DNA from: an uncultured Phycisphaerales bacterium
GTDB lineage: Bacteria; Planctomycetota; Phycisphaerae; Phycisphaerales; SM1A02
Assembly (NCBI GenBank): GCA_946886375.1
Contig: CAMPIL010000265.1
Location: 1-5,143 of the forward strand
Reading direction: 5' to 3'
DNA length: 5,143 bases
Part shown: positions 1 through 5,143 of the stretch, piece after piece
How the letters are laid out: each line of letters opens with the position of its first letter
Numbering within the stretch: the first letter of the stretch is position 1
Notes under the pieces: model-generated
The model's input: only the letters and a program-made list of their open reading frames with translations
The model's database searches: none
Told to the model about the DNA's origin: nothing
Program-made: the position numbers and the translations under genes

Positions 1-1953
1 GTCTTCAGGTGTCTTGACCGTGACCTGAAACTCGGGAAGTTTGAATTCCTCAAGGCGGAACAAAGTCGCAGCGCCGACTTGATGGTTGCGATTGGCATCG
101 CGCCAATAGGTGACGCGGTATTCGCCCAGCGGCATGGATGACGTGAGCGGCAGTTCGCCCCACGCGCCGCCGAAGGCGTTGAGTTGCGCAACGCTGTCGA
201 TGACCTTGGAGCCGCGCGGGTCGGTGATTTCATAGGTCAGCGATTCGTTGGCAGGCGTGGTGAAGCCGTTGGATGAAGGCGCGCGGGCGATGAGTTTCCA
301 CTGCACGGTTTCGCCCGGGCGATACGCGGGCCGATCGGTGAACGCATAAATGCGCCAGTCGTTGGCGAACGAAGGCGACCCGCCTGAGTACGTCGTCGCA
401 ACGGCCTCTCGATCGTCGCTGACCATTGCGGCAAGGTACTGAATGTTGCTGGCGTCATCGGCGGCGGGAAAATCGGTCTTGTCGAATTCGCACAGGCCGC
501 TTTCATTGGTCTGCTTGGTCGCGTCGGCCACCGTCCAGCGCTGCTTGGTGTAGACAAACCGCCACACCTTCACCGTTGCATTGGGAATAGGCGCGCTGTT
601 CAAGGCATCGCAGGTAAACGCGAGCGCGCGATCACCCACAGCCTTGAGAATCACCGCGGCATCGCTGACGAGGATCACAGCCTGCGCGGTCTTTCCGCCG
701 GCACTGGCGGTGATCACGTAACTGCCCGATGGCAGTAGCGGATCGATTCGTTCAAGAGCTTGGCCGGGCTTGTAATCACCCTTGTCCTCTGTATCTTTCG
801 TCCAGGATCGAATCTTCTCCGCTGCGGTGAGGTCGATCTGGTTCTGCCACTGGCTGGGCCCGTTGTCGGCCTTGGCGATCTTGATGTCGCGCGCAAGATT
901 CACCCGGTGCAGCTTCAGTTCGATCTGCTGCACGTTGCGCCAACTCAGGTGGAACTGATTCTCGGAACCGGGAAGAAAAATGTTGGAAACTGCGACTTCG
1001 ACTGTCGGTTCGGTCATGCTCCTGATCGCCGCCAGGGCGTTGTCGTAGTGGCGGGATTCGCCCTTGCGGAACTCGCGCACCAATCGTTTGAACAGGGCGA
1101 CCGCGCCCACGAAATCCTGTTGGCGCGTCCACTGGCCGTTCTCCAGCAGCGTGGGCTTGCCTTCATTCATCAGCCACTGGCCGTAGGCGAAGAGCGCATC
1201 GTCGTACCAATCAACAGCCTTGCCTGCGATGATCGCGGCTTCAAACTCGTCAGCGATGCGCAGTTGATCGCGCCATTCTCCACTGCGATTCCGTAGCGTC
1301 ATTGCGAGAAGGAAATGGGCGCGGGCCTTGTCATTGCGCTCGATGGCGATCTTCAGCGCGTTGTCCAGCACTTCGATGGGCACAGCCCAGAAGTGTTGGC
1401 CGTAGGCGCGGTCCATCCACGGCGGCTGCGTGATTCGCCAGACGATGCTGAGGTAGCGCTCGCGCGCGATGTCGAAGTCGCTTGAACCGGCCCACCAATC
1501 CAGTGCGTTCTGGTAATGGGGCCAGGCGCGATTCCAGTCCTGGGCATCGTGTCGCTCCCACCAGAAATCGCCGAGCGATTCGCTGGCGTCGGCCCACACA
1601 GGGTCGCGATCTTCTGCGCGCTTGATCTGGTTGACGAGGAATTCCAGTTGTTCGCGTGCGGCGTCGAACACAGTAGAGTCCGCGGTTTGCGTGTTCGCCT
1701 GGGCCCGCCATTGCGTATCGGCAAGTCGAAAATCAACCCAGCGCATGTCGCGCGCGTCCAGCGCCAAGGCCTTTGCCTGCTGGTAGAGAGCATGGGCCTT
1801 CGCGTACGAATGTTCGCGATAGTATTGCTCGGCTTGCGATTTCAATTCGCTGTAACCCGCGGGCGGCTGGGCGCGCGAAACACTCACGGACGCGAAAAAC
1901 CCCGACAAGGCCAACGCCGCACACACAAGGACGAACATTCGGGTCGATTTCAT
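1..1953 (-). CDS. Alpha-2-macroglobulin family protein, N-terminal 651 residues (3' end outside window)
   Basis: The reading frame is open from the ATG at 1953 to the left edge, so the C-terminus is missing. Residues 1-28 look like a Sec signal peptide (basic start, hydrophobic core, SRA|Q cleavage site); no convincing lipobox is seen. Residues about 30-310 are helical, Trp-rich and TPR-like. From about 316 (EPTVEVAVSNIFLPG) the protein turns to beta-rich macroglobulin domains: a probable MG1, then the MG2 hallmark FTDRPAYRPGETV at 538-550, then an MG3 entry FRLEEFKLPEFQVTV at 632-646. Bacterial relatives are large envelope proteins that trap attacking proteases. Whether this one has the thioester Cys-Gln motif cannot be seen, as it would lie further downstream. 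The start is firm: a TGA lies eight codons upstream (1975-1977) with no other start codon between. The Shine-Dalgarno is weak (GGA about 10 nt from the ATG). The gene follows the phosphatase gene after 179 bp and probably has its own promoter. Confidence 0.92.
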   Translation of the reverse strand, partial: MKSTRMFVLVCAALALSGFFASVSVSRAQPPAGYSELKSQAEQYYREHSYAKAHALYQQAKALALDARDMRWVDFRLADTQWRAQANTQTADSTVFDAAREQLEFLVNQIKRAEDRDPVWADASESLGDFWWERHDAQDWNRAWPHYQNALDWWAGSSDFDIARERYLSIVWRITQPPWMDRAYGQHFWAVPIEVLDNALKIAIERNDKARAHFLLAMTLRNRSGEWRDQLRIADEFEAAIIAGKAVDWYDDALFAYGQWLMNEGKPTLLENGQWTRQQDFVGAVALFKRLVREFRKGESRHYDNALAAIRSMTEPTVEVAVSNIFLPGSENQFHLSWRNVQQIELKLHRVNLARDIKIAKADNGPSQWQNQIDLTAAEKIRSWTKDTEDKGDYKPGQALERIDPLLPSGSYVITASAGGKTAQAVILVSDAAVILKAVGDRALAFTCDALNSAPIPNATVKVWRFVYTKQRWTVADATKQTNESGLCEFDKTDFPAADDASNIQYLAAMVSDDREAVATTYSGGSPSFANDWRIYAFTDRPAYRPGETVQWKLIARAPSSNGFTTPANESLTYEITDPRGSKVIDSVAQLNAFGGAWGELPLTSSMPLGEYRVTYWRDANRNHQVGAATLFRLEEFKLPEFQVTVKTPED

Positions 1954-2022
1954 GGGTGATTCATCCGGTGAAGATCACAGCCGGTCTGTTGCATCTCACT
2001 GCCCGCAAGGCGCAGCGCAACC

Positions 2023-2039
2023 GTGGCACGTTCCGCCAC
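2023..2039. repeat. Short inverted repeat in the leader of the alpha-2-macroglobulin gene
   Basis: GTGGC at 2023-2027 is repeated inverted as GCCAC at 2035-2039 around a 7-nt spacer. It lies about 70-86 bp upstream of the alpha-2-macroglobulin start codon, so it could be an operator-like site or a small leader hairpin. The rest of the 179-bp gap (1954-2132) holds no ORF I can support. I could not identify a convincing -35/-10 pair for the downstream gene. A 5-bp arm can arise by chance. Confidence 0.25.
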
Positions 2040-2102
2040 TATTGCAGATAACGAACATCGCGATGAAAGATTACAGTGCGTCCAGCGGCCGCGAAACTTC
2101 GG

Positions 2103-2122
2103 CGGGCGTGAAAGGTGGCCCG
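2103..2122 (-). terminator. Possible weak terminator after the PP2C phosphatase gene
   Basis: CGGGC (2103-2107) pairs with GCCCG (2118-2122) around a 10-nt loop, and the pairing can be extended with a small bulge through TTC/GAA. It begins about 10 bp past the phosphatase stop codon. On the minus strand it is followed only by a GTTTC stretch rather than a true T-run, so intrinsic termination would be inefficient. The position is right but the sequence is weak. It may serve only as a 3'-end RNA hairpin. Confidence 0.3.
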
Positions 2123-2132
2123 AACTGCGGCT

Positions 2133-3431
2133 TTAGGACGCCAAACGCAAGCGCCCCGCGCCACCGCCGGCTGCGACAGAGTCTTCGACCTCATCGCCGC
2201 AGCCGTCGGGCTGCATCAGCGCGCCCGCGTGCATGCAGACCATGGTCAGGTCGTCGATCTGATGGAGCGATCCGGCCTGGTCGTCCAGTCTGCGACTGAT
2301 CGTTTCGATCATCTCTGCGGCTGTTGGAAGTTGACTCAGGCGATCGAACTCGTTGCGGTATTGCGTGGAAGGCACGCGGCGGCGGTGGACATCGGCGGCG
2401 GTTTCGGGAAACGCCTGCTCGAAGCCGTCGGTGTAGAACAGCAGCCGATCGCCAACATCAAGAGTGAATTCGATTTGGTCGTAGTGTTCATCCGGGAACA
2501 CGCCGAGCAAGCCGCCCTGGGTTTCCAATGTCTGCGAGGAGCCATTCCGACAAAGCCGCACCGGCGGCGGGTGGCCGGCGCCGGCGAGTTGGACGGTTCG
2601 CTGGCGACAATTCACCACCGCGTACACGGCCGTGGCGAAGCGCGTCGTGCGGCCTTGGCGCCGGATCATCTCGCCGTTGAGATGCGACAGCACTTCCGAA
2701 GGCGTGATGATGCGGTACGTGTTGCCGCTGATTTCCTTGGTCACCAGCGAGCGGCAGATGACCATGGTCATGAGCGCGGCGGGAACGCCGTGGCCCACGG
2801 CGTCCGCGATGAACACGCCGGCGTGGTCTTCATCGAGGCGGATGAGATCGTAGATGTCGCCGGAGACGTAGTTGGTCGGGCGCCACATTGCGGCGAATTC
2901 CACGCCGTGCATCGAGGGCGTGTCGCGCGGCAGGAATTCCCGCTGCACGATCGCCGCCAGTTGCAGTTCTTCGTGCATCTTGGCGATCTGTCCCTTGAGC
3001 CCACCTTGAAAGCGCTGGGTGAGCGATGCCTCTGATTTCAGGCGTTTCACTTCCTGCTGCCGATGAATGATGCCCTGCAGCAGCGCGGAGAGCCGGTCAT
3101 CGGGGACGTCCCATGTTTCAACGAGCGCGCCGGCGTGGTCGTAGAAGTTGCCGGACGCGAGCGTGCGGTTCAATAGCACGATCAGTGGCGAACCTGCTTC
3201 TTCAATCATGTCGAACAGCCAGAGCGTGGCCGATTGCGTGAAGGTTTCGTCGGCGAACAGCAGCAGGGCGTCGGCCTTGGCGATCTGCTCCTTCTGCAGG
3301 TTGTCCGCGTGCGTCATCGCAAAGGTGGGTGAGCCAGAGCCGGACCATGACTGCGCGAGCCTGCGGCATGCCTGCTCCGCGCGCTCCGCATGGTCGCCTA
3401 ACGCCACGATCAAGACTTTCCAGCCGCTCAT
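2133..3431 (-). CDS. SpoIIE/RsbU-type PP2C serine phosphatase with receiver-like N-terminal domain
   Basis: This 432-residue protein is a metal-dependent PP2C phosphatase of the SpoIIE/RsbU class. Family members usually dephosphorylate an anti-sigma-factor antagonist in partner-switching pathways. Residues 4-107 predict an alternating beta/alpha fold like a response-regulator receiver (WKVLIVAL, then DALLLFAD, then PLIVLLNR). The usual phosphoacceptor Asp and conserved Lys are not evident. Residues about 123-165 form a charged helical linker ending EELQLAAIVQREFLP, the usual entry to this phosphatase domain. Catalytic motifs are intact: VSGDIYD (D192), FIADAVGHGVPAALM (D210), AGAGHPPP (284-290), GDRLLFYTDG (D335) and IDDLTMV (D393/D394). 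After about 403 comes a Gly/Ala-rich tail of some 30 residues. There is no signal peptide or membrane segment, so it is cytoplasmic. ATG 3431 is the only ATG, GTG or TTG codon after an in-frame upstream stop (TGA at 3504-3506); GGGAG about 10 nt upstream may be its ribosome site. No cognate anti-sigma factor or STAS protein is visible. Confidence 0.94.
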   Translation of the reverse strand: MSGWKVLIVALGDHAERAEQACRRLAQSWSGSGSPTFAMTHADNLQKEQIAKADALLLFADETFTQSATLWLFDMIEEAGSPLIVLLNRTLASGNFYDHAGALVETWDVPDDRLSALLQGIIHRQQEVKRLKSEASLTQRFQGGLKGQIAKMHEELQLAAIVQREFLPRDTPSMHGVEFAAMWRPTNYVSGDIYDLIRLDEDHAGVFIADAVGHGVPAALMTMVICRSLVTKEISGNTYRIITPSEVLSHLNGEMIRRQGRTTRFATAVYAVVNCRQRTVQLAGAGHPPPVRLCRNGSSQTLETQGGLLGVFPDEHYDQIEFTLDVGDRLLFYTDGFEQAFPETAADVHRRRVPSTQYRNEFDRLSQLPTAAEMIETISRRLDDQAGSLHQIDDLTMVCMHAGALMQPDGCGDEVEDSVAAGGGAGRLRLAS

Positions 3432-3461
3432 TCCGCCTGGGCTCCCGCCTGGATGCCATCT

Positions 3462-3511
3462 CCCGTTGCGCAGTTCGCACCGCGCGCCACAATCGCGCCT
3501 CGCTCAACGGG
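3462..3511 (-). other. Nested stem-loop filling the gap between the DUF192 and PP2C genes
   Basis: CCCGTTG (3462-3468) is the exact inverted complement of CAACGGG (3505-3511); two more pairs follow after one mismatch. Inside it, GCGCG (3482-3486) pairs with CGCGC (3494-3498) across a 7-nt loop. Together they occupy most of the 88-bp gap between the two coding regions and end about 30 bp before the phosphatase ATG. No T-run follows on the minus strand, so it is not a classical terminator. It could be an intercistronic processing or stability element, a leader that affects phosphatase translation, or a protein-binding dyad. Confidence 0.4.
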
Positions 3512-3519
3512 TCATCGGC

Positions 3520-4056
3520 CTAGCGGGTCATCGCCTTGAGGCGATCGAGGTCCAGCGGGATGCGGTCCTCGACTTTCAGGTTCAATCGATCCAGCGAACC
3601 CGCCTTGAGTTCGATGGCAAATTGTGCCGGATATGCGCTCGAGTAGCGGCGCATGCGGCGGTCGTATTCGGCGTCGGATTCATCGGGCCGCTGCGGCGGT
3701 TCGGCCTTCATGCGATGCGTCGCCGTGATGCGGCCATGGGAATCGAGGTAAATGATGTCCATGTCGACAAGGCAATGTCCCATCCAGAAATGCTGGACTT
3801 GGATTTCCTTGTCCGGAAACACGAAGAGCATGCCGCCCTGGTCCGGTATGTTGGTGCGCAACATCAGGCCGCGTTGTCGCGACTGTTCATCAACGGCGGG
3901 TTCCAATTCAAAGGTTTCTCCGCCGATAACGACGCTGATGGTTTTCATGTTGCCGGAACTCGAAGCCGGCGCGCGATTGCATCCGGCGTACCATGCGAGA
4001 AGGCACGCAAGCGTGACCAGCGCGAGCGCCAGCGTCAGGTTCCTTGCAACAGCCAT
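3520..4056 (-). CDS. DUF192 family protein, probable lipoprotein
   Basis: A 178-residue protein. Residues 1-26 form a basic start, a hydrophobic core and a lipobox-like YAGC with Cys26, so it is probably exported and lipidated; the Tyr at -3 is atypical, leaving a simple anchor or signal peptide possible. Residues about 40-170 match DUF192: FELEPAVDEQSRQRGLMLR (49-67), GGMLFVFPDKE (74-84), then the family signature HFWMGHCLVDMDIIYLD (89-105), and a C-terminal YSSAYPAQFAIELKAG (137-152). A charged stretch at 116-136 (PPQRPDESDAEYDRRMRR) sits between the last two blocks. The biochemical role of DUF192 proteins is not established. The start overlaps the end of gluQ by 22 bp, with an AGGA ribosome site 9 nt upstream, so translation is probably coupled to gluQ. 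An internal Met37 is a less likely start because it lacks a comparable site. Confidence 0.92.
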   Translation of the reverse strand: MAVARNLTLALALVTLACLLAWYAGCNRAPASSSGNMKTISVVIGGETFELEPAVDEQSRQRGLMLRTNIPDQGGMLFVFPDKEIQVQHFWMGHCLVDMDIIYLDSHGRITATHRMKAEPPQRPDESDAEYDRRMRRYSSAYPAQFAIELKAGSLDRLNLKVEDRIPLDLDRLKAMTR

Positions 4057-4976
4057 TGGTGATCTTCCTGGGTAAACGTCACTGGCGACTTGGATAGCCT
4101 ATCGATGCGGAAGGCGCGCAGGAAGTCCCCGGCTGACATTTCCACGCACTCATCGCAGGCGTTGCACCACTTTGCGAGCAAACCAATCACGCGTTGCGGC
4201 CGAACGCCCGCGGCGCGGTAGGTCTCCACGTGCGTGTCGCCGTGACGCTTGGCTAGGCGGCGGCCGTCGGGGCCAAGCACCAGCGGCAGGTGCCACCACC
4301 GGGGCTCGGACAATCGCAACGCGCGGTAGATCAGACTCTGTCTTGCAGCAGAGGCCAGAAGATCATCGCCGCGAACAACATCCGTGACCCCTTGTCGGGC
4401 ATCGTCGACCACCACGGCGAGTTGATAGGCGGGCACGCCGAGTTTCGTCCAGACGATGAAGTCGCCGACTTCCTCGCAGGGTTTGAAGACATGCCGGCCG
4501 GCGCATTGATCGTCAATCGTCACAGCGCATTGCGGCACGATGAATCGATAGTTGGCGTCTTCGCGCGTGAGTTGGTAACGATCGGGGTCGGCCGGGCGCA
4601 GATGCGGCGGGAAGCGAAGTTCACCTTCATCGGCGTGCGGGGCCGACGCGGCATGCTGAATTTCGCTCCGCGTGAGCGAACACTGGTAAATCACACGCGA
4701 ATCAGTCAAGTTCCTCATCGCATGCCGATAGGGATCGCAATCGGCGGATTGCCAGCAGGGCCCGTCATCAAAGTCGATTTCGAGCCAGGTGAGGGTGTTC
4801 AGCAAGGACTCAGCGGCGCCCGATCGCACGCGCTGGCGGTCCAAATCCTCAATTCGCATGACGATTCGCCAGTTTGAAGCGCGGGCCAAGGCCCAGTTCA
4901 CCAAAAAAGTTCGCGCGTTGCCCAGATGCAGGGTGCCGGTGGGAGAGGGGGCAAGGCGTGTGACGCGGTTGGTCAT
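4035..4976 (-). CDS. gluQ: Glutamyl-Q tRNA(Asp) synthetase (GluQ-RS)
   Basis: A 313-residue truncated paralogue of glutamyl-tRNA synthetase. In the known family it activates glutamate and attaches it to queuosine at position 34 of tRNA(Asp). The class I core is intact: RLAPSPTGTLHLGNART (7-23, HIGH motif HLGN), the RIEDLDRQR block (41-49), the GVPAYQLAVVVDDARQGVTDVVRGDDLL block (180-207), and the KMSKS-like RRLAKRHGDT (239-248) with Lys243. There is no anticodon-binding domain; only about 65 residues follow KMSKS, and the length fits GluQ (about 300) rather than GluRS (about 470-500). The zinc site looks degraded: C99 is kept, but the other usual ligands are L101, F122 and L126. A CNACDEC cluster (271-277) is present near the C-terminus. 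I chose ATG 4976 because the conserved core starts just after it; the frame stays open to an ATG at 5078, but those 34 extra residues look non-conserved. No clear Shine-Dalgarno precedes 4976. Confidence 0.93.
   Translation of the reverse strand: MTNRVTRLAPSPTGTLHLGNARTFLVNWALARASNWRIVMRIEDLDRQRVRSGAAESLLNTLTWLEIDFDDGPCWQSADCDPYRHAMRNLTDSRVIYQCSLTRSEIQHAASAPHADEGELRFPPHLRPADPDRYQLTREDANYRFIVPQCAVTIDDQCAGRHVFKPCEEVGDFIVWTKLGVPAYQLAVVVDDARQGVTDVVRGDDLLASAARQSLIYRALRLSEPRWWHLPLVLGPDGRRLAKRHGDTHVETYRAAGVRPQRVIGLLAKWCNACDECVEMSAGDFLRAFRIDRLSKSPVTFTQEDHQWLLQGT
4066..4069 (-). promoter_or_regulatory. Shine-Dalgarno for the DUF192 gene, inside gluQ
   Basis: AGGA (read on the minus strand, within CAGGAAG) lies 9 nt upstream of the ATG at 4056 and inside the last codons of gluQ. 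It fixes the DUF192 start and indicates translation directly downstream of, and probably coupled to, gluQ. It is the best ribosome site among the minus-strand genes here. Confidence 0.7.
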
Positions 4977-4997
4977 TGGAAGCGGCGGCGATATAGT
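4969..4997 (+). promoter_or_regulatory. Candidate sigma70-type promoter for the divergent right-edge gene
   Basis: TTGGTC (4969-4974) and TATAGT (4992-4997) are separated by exactly 17 bp. The -10 matches five of six consensus bases and the -35 matches three. It points rightwards toward the gene at 5118, giving a leader of roughly 110 nt. The -35 overlaps the gluQ start codon, so the two promoters could interfere. Read on the minus strand the same AT-rich spot gives TATATC about 15 nt before the gluQ ATG, which could serve gluQ as a -10 on a nearly leaderless transcript. No good minus-strand -35 at normal spacing was found. Confidence 0.35.
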
Positions 4998-5046
4998 GAA
5001 AACGCCCGCATGCCTGTTCGCAAGCGCATCGCGGCGTGCCGGCCCG

Positions 5047-5066
5047 CGCGGTTCCTGCCGCGAACC
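5047..5066 (+). other. Overlapping alternative hairpins in the leader of the right-edge gene
   Basis: Two short stems share bases and exclude each other: CGCGG (5047-5051) with CCGCG (5058-5062), and GGTTC (5050-5054) with GAACC (5062-5066). Both lie between the candidate promoter and the start codon at 5118. The arrangement could be a simple switchable leader, but 5-bp stems in GC-rich DNA are common, so function is unproven. Confidence 0.2.
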
Positions 5067-5105
5067 CGTGCTGCACATTCAGGCTTTGTCGCGTCTGGTT
5101 TTCCT

Positions 5106-5109
5106 GGAG
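5106..5109 (+). promoter_or_regulatory. Shine-Dalgarno for the right-edge gene
   Basis: GGAG lies 8 nt upstream of the ATG at 5118, an ideal spacing. It is the main reason to call a gene start there, since too little protein sequence is visible for recognition. Confidence 0.55.
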
Positions 5110-5117
5110 ACTGACTC

Positions 5118-5143
5118 ATGCAAAGGCTGGCTCAGCAGAACAT
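5118..5143 (+). CDS. Start of an unidentified divergent gene (5' fragment, eight codons)
   Basis: An ATG with a well-spaced GGAG opens a frame reading MQRLAQQN before the window ends. It is transcribed away from gluQ, with 141 bp between the two start codons. The product cannot be recognised from eight residues. The call rests on the ribosome site, the candidate promoter at 4969-4997 and the lack of any other gene in the gap. It could still be a chance ATG. Confidence 0.5.

Noticed and set aside
760..1296. Plus-strand ORF of 178 codons inside the alpha-2-macroglobulin region
   Set aside because: The minus-strand frame here continues unbroken from the signal peptide to the MG2/MG3 motifs, so the plus-strand frame is a shadow.
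2115..3035. Long plus-strand ORF (306 codons) opposite the phosphatase gene
   Set aside because: It is antisense to a clear PP2C gene with intact motifs, has no recognisable domain, and is rich in His, Arg and Ala as expected from reading GC-rich coding DNA backwards.
3148..4062. Long plus-strand ORF (304 codons) opposite the phosphatase start and the DUF192 gene
   Set aside because: It spans two confidently assigned minus-strand genes and their gap, and its translation resembles no known family.
4290..4877. Plus-strand ORF of 195 codons opposite gluQ
   Set aside because: It is antisense to conserved GluQ catalytic motifs and has no domain signature.
5050..5066. Possible tRNA T-arm (5-bp stem with 7-nt loop)
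   Set aside because: The loop does not match the TTC-type T-loop, and no acceptor, D or anticodon arms can be placed nearby.
4977..5078. N-terminal extension of GluQ to an ATG at 5078
   Set aside because: The 34 extra residues look non-conserved and overlap the likely divergent promoter region. The family core begins immediately after the ATG at 4976.
1..5143. A novel defence, mobile or biosynthetic system
   Set aside because: All four large genes belong to known families in a plain chromosomal arrangement. No recombinase, direct-repeat array or unusual composition was seen.

Overview
The window is GC-rich and compact. It reads as bacterial chromosome from a Gram-negative lineage with an elaborate envelope. 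Planctomycetota, possibly the Phycisphaerae side, is my best guess. This rests on the flavour of the proteins: a secreted alpha-2-macroglobulin with a long Trp-rich helical N-terminus, a lipoprotein-type DUF192 protein with a 'YSS.YP.QFAIEL' C-terminal half, and a GluQ with an LAKRHGDT-type KMSKS loop. It is an inference from recalled family resemblance, not a demonstrated placement. I see no mobile element, CRISPR array, tRNA, rRNA or phage gene.

Layout: four genes lie on the minus strand and are read from right to left. The first is gluQ (4976 to 4035), glutamyl-Q tRNA(Asp) synthetase. Its 3' end overlaps by 22 bp the start of a DUF192 lipoprotein gene (4056 to 3520), whose Shine-Dalgarno lies inside gluQ. 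After an 88-bp gap that can fold into a nested stem-loop comes a SpoIIE/RsbU-type PP2C phosphatase with a receiver-like N-terminal domain (3431 to 2133). After a further 179-bp gap, with a weak terminator-like hairpin and a second small inverted repeat, comes the first 651 codons of an exported alpha-2-macroglobulin-family protein (1953 down to 1, continuing beyond the left edge). At the right edge a divergent plus-strand gene begins at 5118 behind a good Shine-Dalgarno. Only eight codons of it are visible.

Functional reading: gluQ and the DUF192 gene are probably co-transcribed and translationally coupled. The PP2C gene may be read from the same message or independently. The alpha-2-macroglobulin gene most likely has its own promoter. 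The four proteins (tRNA modification, envelope lipoprotein of unknown role, partner-switch style signalling, envelope protease trap) do not form a recognisable pathway. This looks like an ordinary chromosomal neighbourhood rather than a new system. The points most worth checking are the apparent loss of three of the four zinc ligands in GluQ together with a new CxxCxxC near its C-terminus, the non-canonical receiver-like domain on the phosphatase, and the structured 88-bp leader before the phosphatase gene.
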